Assembly: GCA_028700345.1 (NCBI GenBank) | Contig: JAQVSW010000019.1 | Location: forward strand, 1-10,146 | DNA: 10,146 bases | DNA from: Candidatus Shapirobacteria bacterium | GTDB lineage: Bacteria > Patescibacteriota > Microgenomatia > UBA12405 | Direction of reading: 5' to 3' | In this document: positions 5,501-10,146 of the stretch, piece after piece | Position numbering within the stretch: position 1 is the stretch's first letter | Layout: the number at the start of each line of letters is the position of its first letter | Translations under genes and position numbers: made by a program | The notes under the pieces: generated by a model | Told to the model about the DNA's origin: nothing | Seen by the model: the letters and a program-made list of their open reading frames with translations, nothing else | The model's database searches: none

Positions 5501-6334
5501 ATGAACAATAAAGTTCAAAATAGAAGGTCTCAGGTGCTTGGTGAAAGTAGTAATTATCATGGAAAAGAACGAGAAATCTTTGGAATAACCTTTTTTGGCA
5601 GTAATTTGAATCAGCTGCTAAATGAATTGTATCGTAGAATTAGGGCAAAAGAGAAAAATATCTGGATTACCACGATTAATCCAGAGTTTATAATGTTGAT
5701 GAGTAACGATGAGGAATTTACGGATATTATCAATAAAAGTAATATAAAAGTCATTGATGGAATTGGTTTAATTTGGGCCTATAATGTATTGAGGTATAAA
5801 AGAGGATTCGGACGCTGGTGGCAAGGAGTCCGTATTGGGAGAGAAATTCTTGGAGGAAAAAGACGCCAAGAATTAATTTCAGGATCTGATTTAATGAGGG
5901 AAATATGTAATAAGGGAAATAGTAAAATTTATTTTTTAGGGGGATGGGGAGACAGGGCTAAGAGAACGGCTGACTATTTTAAATCAAAAAACGAGAAACT
6001 TGAAACTAGATATTCAAGCGGTGAGCCGGAGGTGGATAACGAGACGGTAATAAAAGAGATCAATAAATTTCAGCCAGATTTTTTATTTGTGGCTTACGGC
6101 ATGAAAAAACAAGAAGAATGGATCGCAGCTAATATAAAGAGGCTAAGAGTGGGAGTGGTAATGGGAATTGGGAGAAGCTTTGATTATTATAGTGGTGACT
6201 TGAAAAGAGCACCTGTCTTTATAAGAAAAATGGGTCTCGAGTGGCTCTATAGTTTATTTAAAGAGCCAAAAAGGTGGAAAAGACAACTGGTTTTGCCAAA
6301 ATTTGTGTGGATGGTGTTAACTAAAATCGCCTAG
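5501..6334 (+). CDS. WecG/TagA/CpsF-family glycosyltransferase
   Basis: A 277-residue GT26-family enzyme. Members move a sugar such as N-acetylmannosamine or ManNAcA from a UDP donor onto an undecaprenyl-diphosphate-linked acceptor at the inner membrane face, in synthesis of wall polymers or surface polysaccharide. Family landmarks in order: TTINPEFIM (57-65), IDGIGLIWAY (85-94) with the putative catalytic Asp86, SGSDLM (127-132), YFLGG (144-148), PDFLFVAYG (192-200), KKQEEWIA, GIGRSFDYYSG (222-232), KRAP (235-238), and the basic C-terminal tail GLEWLYSLFKEPKRWKRQ that holds the lipid substrate. Usual GxPKQE is GMKKQE here and usual VGGxFD is IGRSFD. A basic insert at 97-125 precedes the GSDL motif. 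The acceptor cannot be read from the sequence, so neither tagA nor wecG is assigned. Its 3' end overlaps murB tail to tail by 18 nt. Confidence 0.93.
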   Translation: MNNKVQNRRSQVLGESSNYHGKEREIFGITFFGSNLNQLLNELYRRIRAKEKNIWITTINPEFIMLMSNDEEFTDIINKSNIKVIDGIGLIWAYNVLRYKRGFGRWWQGVRIGREILGGKRRQELISGSDLMREICNKGNSKIYFLGGWGDRAKRTADYFKSKNEKLETRYSSGEPEVDNETVIKEINKFQPDFLFVAYGMKKQEEWIAANIKRLRVGVVMGIGRSFDYYSGDLKRAPVFIRKMGLEWLYSLFKEPKRWKRQLVLPKFVWMVLTKIA

Positions 6335-7192
6335 AAATTTAATTTCTGGTTCGAGATCAAGATTGAGTTTACTTTTGGCTCTTTCCCGAACTGTCTGAAC
6401 CACAGCTTTGTAGTCAGAAGCGGTAGCGTTACCTAGATTTAAAATAAAGTTGGCATGAAGCAGACTAATTTGAGCATTTCCAATTTGAAAACCCTTAAGT
6501 TCAAGCTCCTGATCAATAATGCGTCCGGCTGAATCACCGGGAGGGTTTTTAAAGACCGAGCCAAGTGAGTTTAAAGACTGGGTTTGGGATTTGTGGGCAA
6601 TGATATCGGAAACTAGTTTTTTTGAGAGCTTGCTATCTCCAGGTGAGAGCTGGAGAGTGGCGGAGAGAATAATCCAGCTTGGGTGGATCTGAAATTCGGA
6701 AAAATCATAATCCCACTTTAAATCAGAAACGGAAATGGCAGGACTGATTACTTTTTTTTCTAAAAGATCGAAGACCTCAATTTCAAGAAGAATTTTATTA
6801 AAGTTGCTTTTATTGAAGCCGTGAATATTGCCATAGATAGCGCCACCAATAGTTGAAGGAATATAAGCAAATTCTTCGAGGTCAGAAAGATAGTGGGAGG
6901 TAGTCTCTTGTATAAGAGTATTCAATTGAGTGCCTGAATCAACTTTGACCCGATTACCCGGTAAATATTCGATATTGCTCGAAGTATTTTTGATGACTGT
7001 ACCTCTGAGGCCGGTATCGGAAATAAGGACATTGGAGCCATTTCCTAGGATAGTCGGGGGCTGTTTTGGATCGCTCTGGCTTAAGGCTTCAATAAATTCT
7101 GCAGTAGAGGAAGTGATGATCAGAGTATCGGCTGGACCACCAATTTTTACGGTGGTCAGGGCGGAGAGGGGATGGTTTTTGATTATTTCCAT
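6317..7192 (-). CDS. murB: UDP-N-acetylenolpyruvoylglucosamine reductase
   Basis: A 291-residue FAD- and NADPH-dependent enzyme that makes UDP-MurNAc, the second committed step of peptidoglycan synthesis in the cytoplasm. It has the FAD-domain motifs LTTVKIGGPAD (12-22) and ILGNGSNVLISD (48-59), the IPSTIGGAIYGN loop (111-122), GSVFKNP with the proton-donor Ser (Ser212), DSAGRIID, HANFILN (246-252), and a C-terminal LEPEIKFLG with the conserved Glu. The size and absence of the long extra C-terminal region fit a type II-like MurB. Oddity: the YRxSxF motif that supplies the active-site Arg reads YDFSEF (162-167), with Asp in place of Arg. An in-frame TAA lies inside the -10 box just upstream, so ATG 7192 is a firm start. 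There is no SD. Its 3' end overlaps the convergent glycosyltransferase gene by 18 nt. Confidence 0.96.
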   Translation of the reverse strand: MEIIKNHPLSALTTVKIGGPADTLIITSSTAEFIEALSQSDPKQPPTILGNGSNVLISDTGLRGTVIKNTSSNIEYLPGNRVKVDSGTQLNTLIQETTSHYLSDLEEFAYIPSTIGGAIYGNIHGFNKSNFNKILLEIEVFDLLEKKVISPAISVSDLKWDYDFSEFQIHPSWIILSATLQLSPGDSKLSKKLVSDIIAHKSQTQSLNSLGSVFKNPPGDSAGRIIDQELELKGFQIGNAQISLLHANFILNLGNATASDYKAVVQTVRERAKSKLNLDLEPEIKFLGDFS

Positions 7193-7197
7193 AGCTA

Positions 7198-7203
7198 ATT
7201 ATA
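7198..7203 (-). promoter_or_regulatory. -10 box of murB
   Basis: A perfect TATAAT on the minus strand ends 5 nt before the ATG at 7192, giving a predicted leaderless transcript. No good -35 is seen at normal spacing; the -35 region falls within the adjacent REP-like palindrome. Confidence 0.55.
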
Positions 7204-7207
7204 GTAC

Positions 7208-7243
7208 AAATCCCTCTAAATCTCCCTTTGACAAGGGAGACTT
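7208..7243. repeat. REP-like palindromic element upstream of murB
   Basis: TCTCCCTT (7221-7228) and AAGGGAGA (7233-7240) form a perfect 8-bp stem around TGAC, preceded by ATCCCTCTAAA. A C-rich direct part followed by a palindrome of this shape (CCCTCTAAATCTCCC then the stem) resembles short palindromic repeats scattered in many bacterial genomes. Only one copy is in the window, so dispersal cannot be shown here. It lies between the divergent murB and phosphoesterase promoters. Confidence 0.5.
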
Positions 7244-7283
7244 ATAAAATAATAACTTATAGAAAAATAATATATTGATTATT

Positions 7284-7292
7284 TGTGGATAA
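7284..7292 (-). promoter_or_regulatory. Perfect DnaA-box 9-mer
   Basis: The minus strand reads TTATCCACA, the consensus DnaA box, next to a very AT-rich segment. It is the only perfect copy I find in the window, so it is not an origin by itself. It could be a regulatory DnaA site near the phosphoesterase promoter or chance. Confidence 0.3.
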
Positions 7293-7313
7293 GTGGGAAA
7301 AAATCTTTTACCC

Positions 7314-7330
7314 TATAATGTAATATGAGG
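7314..7330 (+). promoter_or_regulatory. -10 box and short leader of the phosphoesterase gene
   Basis: A perfect TATAAT (7314-7319) lies 23 nt before the ATG at 7343. Transcription would start near 7326, giving a leader of about 17 nt that contains GAGG (7327-7330), 12 nt from the ATG. This contrasts with the other promoters here, where the -10 almost touches the ATG. No clear -35 is seen. Confidence 0.5.
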
Positions 7331-7342
7331 TAAAATTAGATA

Positions 7343-8155
7343 ATGAAAAAGAGGAAAATACTAGAACTATTAATAATTTTGATTTTTGGTGCCTATTTTT
7401 GGGGAGAGATATTCAGTAAAAATAGGAATATTAGAAAAGAAAATAATTTTAATGTTTTGCCGATAGTACTGGATAAAAAATTGAATGTGGCTGTTATGGC
7501 TGATATTCATGGTGATACGAAGCAGCTGGAGAAAATGCTTTTGAAAGCAAGGGATAATGGAGCTGAACTGATAATAATTGCTGGTGATATAATTGAAAGA
7601 GAGGAAAAAGATAGTCTACGCATGGTAAAAACTATACTTGATCAATCAGGGCTTGAGTATGCCGTTATCCCTGGAGATAGGGAGAAGAATTTGAATAATT
7701 TTAATAATGTTTTTGGAAGGGATTATCAGACGATTGAAATGGGAATGGTGAAATTTATTTTGATTAACAATGCCTCGTGGCAAGGTCTTGGGGAGGAGCA
7801 GAAAAGGTGGATTGAAGCCGAAGTGAGTGAATGTCAAGAAAAGATATGTTTGGCGGTAATGCATAAGCCCTTAAATAATTTATTTTCAGTTAAAGTAATG
7901 GGTGAAGGAAATGAAAAAGTAGCGGCAGAAGCAAGGTGGCTGAGAGAAATATTAATTGCCAGTGGAGTGGAAAGAATTGAAGCGGCAGATTTGCATTATA
8001 GTACCTCCTATGAACTAGAAGGGATGAGAACAGATATAGTTGGAGCTATATCTAGGGAGGATAATTTACAAAGTTCTCGCTATACTGAACTAATGATTAG
8101 TGAAAATTCAATTGAAAGAAGGGTGGTGGAGGAGGAAAATGATACTGGGAATTGA
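7343..8155 (+). CDS. Membrane-anchored calcineurin-like metallophosphoesterase
   Basis: A 270-residue protein with a basic start and one membrane segment (residues 6-24, ending FWGEIF), so the catalytic domain is probably outside the cytoplasm. The fold motifs appear in order: MADIHGD (52-58; D54, H56), IIAGDII (78-84; D82), VIPGDRE (108-114), AVMHKPL (171-177; H174) and AADLHYS (214-220). Two positions depart from the canonical set: GNH(D/E) is GDRE, with Asp112 for the metal-binding Asn and Arg113 for the catalytic His, and GHxH is ADLH, with Asp216 for the first His. Metal binding may remain, but the chemistry could be altered or lost. Substrate is unknown. Stop codon TGA overlaps the start region of ruvC by 17 nt and the strong ruvC SD lies inside this gene, so the two are probably one transcript. 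Confidence 0.85.
   Translation: MKKRKILELLIILIFGAYFWGEIFSKNRNIRKENNFNVLPIVLDKKLNVAVMADIHGDTKQLEKMLLKARDNGAELIIIAGDIIEREEKDSLRMVKTILDQSGLEYAVIPGDREKNLNNFNNVFGRDYQTIEMGMVKFILINNASWQGLGEEQKRWIEAEVSECQEKICLAVMHKPLNNLFSVKVMGEGNEKVAAEARWLREILIASGVERIEAADLHYSTSYELEGMRTDIVGAISREDNLQSSRYTELMISENSIERRVVEEENDTGN
8128..8135 (+). promoter_or_regulatory. Strong Shine-Dalgarno of ruvC
   Basis: GGAGGAGG ends 3 nt before the ATG at 8139; its first GGAGG core is 6 nt away, which is good spacing. It decides the start at 8139 rather than the in-frame ATG at 8100, and lies within the end of the phosphoesterase gene. Confidence 0.8.
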
Positions 8156-8624
8156 TCCGGGGCTGGAAAACACAGGCTGGGGGATAATCAATCATCAATC
8201 TTCAATCGACAATTATCAATTAATTGCTTGTGGGGTAATTTTGACTGATAAAAAGAATAAAAGTGAAGAAAGACTGGAGAAAATTTTTGATGAAGTTCAA
8301 AAAATCATAAAAAAATATGAAGTCGAGGAAGTAGCGGTAGAATCAATGTTTTTTGCTAAAAATGCTAAAAGCGCCTTGAAGGTAGCGGAAGCGATTGGAG
8401 TGATAAAGGTAGCGGCAAAAAATTTAACAAAACCGGTTTTTGAATATACACCACTCCAGATTAAAATGGCTTTGGTGGGGTATGGAAGAGCGGAAAAAGA
8501 ACAGGTGGAGATAATGGTTAAAAATTGTTTAAATTTGAGTGAGGATATTAAACCTAGTCATGCCGCAGATGCGGTAGCGACGGCTCTGACTCATGGGTTT
8601 ACATTGAAGATAATTGAGAAATAG
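8139..8624 (+). CDS. ruvC: Holliday junction resolvase RuvC
   Basis: A 161-residue endonuclease that cuts four-way DNA junctions as a dimer, working with RuvAB in recombination repair. Catalytic acids are visible: Asp6 in GIDPG, Glu68 in VAVESMFF, and the C-terminal HAADAV pair, His141 and Asp144. His at the third position is a known variant, as in Thermus RuvC. The helix FFAKNAKSALKVAEAIGVI and FEYTPLQIKMALVGYGRAEKEQV match the family. The start is ATG 8139, set by the SD and the direct run into MILGIDPG; the 8100 start would add 13 non-family residues. The loop INHQSSIDNYQL (residues 17-28) is coded by a 7-bp tandem repeat and is slightly longer than usual. The gene overlaps the upstream phosphoesterase by 17 nt and is 42 nt before ruvA. 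Confidence 0.96.
   Translation: MILGIDPGLENTGWGIINHQSSIDNYQLIACGVILTDKKNKSEERLEKIFDEVQKIIKKYEVEEVAVESMFFAKNAKSALKVAEAIGVIKVAAKNLTKPVFEYTPLQIKMALVGYGRAEKEQVEIMVKNCLNLSEDIKPSHAADAVATALTHGFTLKIIEK
8188..8222. repeat. Five tandem 7-bp units inside ruvC
   Basis: TCAATCA, TCAATCT, TCAATCG, ACAATTA and TCAATTA follow without spacing. As 7 is not a multiple of 3, each unit is read in another frame, giving INHQSSIDNYQL-type sequence in the turn between the first two beta strands of RuvC. The period matches the non-coding repeat at 5177-5197. Confidence 0.6.
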
Positions 8625-8625
8625 T

Positions 8626-8661
8626 TTTCGGCTTTGTTTCGGTTTGTGAGCGTGGTATGAT
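8626..8661 (+). promoter_or_regulatory. Extended -10 promoter of ruvA with upstream direct repeat
   Basis: TGGTATGAT (8653-8661) is an extended -10 (TGn plus five of six matches to TATAAT) ending 5 nt before the ATG at 8667, with an in-frame TGA at 8661-8663. This suggests a second, leaderless entry to ruvAB besides read-through from ruvC. Just upstream, TTTCGGCTTTG (8626-8636) and TTTCGGTTTG (8637-8646) form an imperfect direct repeat, a possible operator. I see no LexA-type box. Confidence 0.5.
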
Positions 8662-8666
8662 GAGTT

Positions 8667-9233
8667 ATGATTTCCAGTTTAAAAGGAAAAGTAAGTCGAA
8701 TTTGGGGAAATTATATTGAGGTAGAAGTAGGAGGAATAGGTTATTTGATATGGGTTGGGAGAAAAAATTATGGTGAGGGACAAGAAGTAAAAATTTATAC
8801 TTACATGGCGGTGTCGGAAAACGATTTAGCACTTTATGGTTTTGAAAATTTTGAAGATTTAGATTTATTTAAAATGCTAATCACTGTTTCGGGAGTGGGG
8901 CCAAAATCGGCGGCTCAAATTTTGGAGCAGTGCCGAGGGATAGAGGTTATTAAGGCCATAGGAGAGGCAGATACCTCATTTTTTGAAAGGATAAGGGGAG
9001 TTGGAAAAAAGACAGCCCAAAGAATTATTGTTGATTTAAAATCAAAAATAGGAGGTCTTGGAGAACTTAATTTGAAAGAAGAATTACCTCTGCTTGATGA
9101 TGATGTGGTGTTGAGTTTAAGACAGCTGGGATTTGAGAGAAAAGAAATAGAAAATATAATTAAAAAATTACCTAAAGATATAGATATTTTAGAGGATAAA
9201 GTTAGTTGGTGTTTGCAAAATCTTGGAAAATGA
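8667..9233 (+). CDS. ruvA: Holliday junction branch migration protein RuvA
   Basis: A 188-residue protein that binds four-way junctions as a tetramer and recruits the RuvB motors. The three domains are visible: an N-terminal OB fold (residues 1-62, [28 protein letters not shown]), two helix-hairpin-helix motifs ([11 protein letters not shown] at 72-82 and [14 protein letters not shown] at 107-120), and the mobile C-terminal domain that contacts RuvB ([22 protein letters not shown], 144-165). At the acidic pin, where E. coli has Glu-Asp, the sequence reads SEND, with Asn at what I align as the second acidic position; the alignment is by eye. The start is ATG 8667, since an in-frame TGA sits 4 nt upstream. 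Its last codons overlap the ruvB start by ATGA. Confidence 0.97.
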   Translation: MISSLKGKVSRIWGNYIEVEVGGIGYLIWVGRKNYGEGQEVKIYTYMAVSENDLALYGFENFEDLDLFKMLITVSGVGPKSAAQILEQCRGIEVIKAIGEADTSFFERIRGVGKKTAQRIIVDLKSKIGGLGELNLKEELPLLDDDVVLSLRQLGFERKEIENIIKKLPKDIDILEDKVSWCLQNLGK

Positions 9234-10146
9234 CAGATAAAAATTTGGATCCAAAATTAAAAGTTGAGGACAAAGAGATTGAATTATCACTACGACCAAA
9301 GAGACTAGAAGAGTTTATCGGTCAAAGAAAACTTAAGGATCAACTCGGGGTGTTTATTGAAGCAGCCAGAGAAAGAGGTGAGGCTCTTGACCATATTTTA
9401 TTTTATGGTCCACCGGGATTGGGGAAAACAACTTTGGCGATGTTGCTGGCGGCAGAAATGGGAACCAATATAAAAATTACTTCAGGACCGGCTTTAACTC
9501 GAGCTGGAGATTTAGCTTCAATTTTAACTTCATTGAAAAAAGGCGACTTGCTTTTTATCGATGAAATTCACCGCCTTAATAAAATTGTGGAAGAAACTTT
9601 GTATAGTGCTATGGAGGATTATGTACTTGACATAGTTCTTGGCAAGGGGCCATCGGCCAGATCAGTCAGACTCAAGTTACAGAAATTTACGATAGTGGGA
9701 GCAACTACGAGAATTGGCTTAATTTCAGGACCAATGAGAGATAGATTTGGAATAGTGCAACAGATTGATTTTTATGAAGATAAGAATTTATCAGAAATTA
9801 TTATGAGAACAGCGGAGTATCTGAAAGTTAAAATTGATCCTGCCGCGGCGGATGAAATTGCGAAAAGATCGAGAGGGACACCGAGAATTGCCAATAGACT
9901 ACTAAAGCGAGTGAGAGATTATGCCCAGATTAACAATGACGGTTTGATAACGATGACTGAAGCCAAGACGGCCTTAGAAAAACTAGGGGTGGATGAGCTA
10001 GGTTTATCTGATGCAGATAGAAAGTATTTGGAGGTAGTTAAAAAGGAGTATGGTGGGGGACCAGTGGGAGTGGAAAATATTGCCGCGGCGCTGACCGAAG
10101 ACGTGGAAACAATCACTGATGTCTATGAACCTTTTTTAATGAAAAA
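9230..10146 (+). CDS. ruvB: Holliday junction helicase RuvB, 3'-truncated by window edge
   Basis: The first 305 codons of the AAA+ hexameric motor that drives branch migration with RuvA; the family is about 330-350 residues, so roughly 30-40 are missing. Visible are the entry motif [12 protein letters not shown] (21-32), Walker [10 protein letters not shown] (60-68), Walker B LLFIDEIH (107-114), sensor 1 VGATTR (156-161), the arginine-finger segment GPMRDRFG (167-174), sensor 2 [13 protein letters not shown] (215-227), and the winged-helix domain starting near [16 protein letters not shown], ending at [12 protein letters not shown] 9230 overlaps the ruvA stop in an ATGA junction, pointing to translational coupling; only a weak TTGGA precedes it. 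The reading frame is open to the last base, with no stop in the window. Confidence 0.97.
   Translation, partial: MTDKNLDPKLKVEDKEIELSLRPKRLEEFIGQRKLKDQLGVFIEAARERGEALDHILFYGPPGLGKTTLAMLLAAEMGTNIKITSGPALTRAGDLASILTSLKKGDLLFIDEIHRLNKIVEETLYSAMEDYVLDIVLGKGPSARSVRLKLQKFTIVGATTRIGLISGPMRDRFGIVQQIDFYEDKNLSEIIMRTAEYLKVKIDPAAADEIAKRSRGTPRIANRLLKRVRDYAQINNDGLITMTEAKTALEKLGVDELGLSDADRKYLEVVKKEYGGGPVGVENIAAALTEDVETITDVYEPFLMK

Noticed and set aside
6930..7247. Plus-strand reading frame opposite murB
   Set aside because: A shadow of murB with no family signal or promoter; it runs into the REP-like element.
7646..7864. Minus-strand reading frame opposite the phosphoesterase gene
   Set aside because: Antisense to a gene with recognisable motifs; no start signals.
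9919..10116. Minus-strand reading frame opposite ruvB
   Set aside because: Antisense to the conserved RuvB C-terminal part; Ser/Ala-rich by complement of the coding strand.

Overview
The window reads as ordinary chromosome of a reduced, AT-rich bacterium. It most resembles the Candidate Phyla Radiation (Patescibacteria): an anchored PEGA-domain protein sits beside an mreB-like gene, there is a TagA/WecG-type glycosyltransferase and a membrane-anchored calcineurin-like protein, the LeuRS has a CPR-like sequence style, and intergenic DNA is very AT-rich. This placement is inference from gene style, not phylogeny. TGA ends mreB, the phosphoesterase gene and ruvA, so the UGA=Gly code of Absconditabacteria and Gracilibacteria does not apply.

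Layout: (1) 1-1662, 3' two thirds of leuS on +. (2) 1663-2581, a non-coding AT-rich stretch with six copies of a 9-mer like TTTACCGCA and two minus-strand tRNA genes, tRNA-Arg(CCU) and tRNA-Pro(CGG). (3) 2582-5138, a small acidic membrane-anchored protein on +, whose stop directly abuts the stop of a PEGA-domain membrane protein on -; the latter is divergent from an mreB-like gene across a 19-bp gap. (4) 5139-5500, AT-rich non-coding. (5) 5501-7192, a tagA/wecG-like glycosyltransferase (+) overlapping tail to tail with murB (-). (6) 7193-8155, a REP-like palindrome, a perfect DnaA box and an anchored metallophosphoesterase. (7) 8139-10146, ruvC, ruvA and ruvB (cut by the window end). The middle is a cell-envelope and shape neighbourhood (PEGA protein, MreB-like, glycosyltransferase, MurB). 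The right end is the Holliday-junction branch migration and resolution set.

The most notable pattern is promoter layout. Six of the seven genes that start their own transcription have a -10-like hexamer ending only 5-8 nt before the ATG and no Shine-Dalgarno sequence, as expected for leaderless mRNAs. The phosphoesterase gene (short leader) and ruvC (GGAGGAGG) look SD-led. The PEGA and mreB-like genes appear to share one symmetric -10 box read on both strands. Other points are an MreB-like protein with the hydrolysis residues replaced, a tRNA-Arg with C33 and C55 instead of the near-universal U33 and U55, a MurB without the usual active-site Arg, and 7-bp tandem micro-repeats in ruvC and downstream of mreB. 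I see no wholly new multi-gene system, transposase, CRISPR array or prophage.
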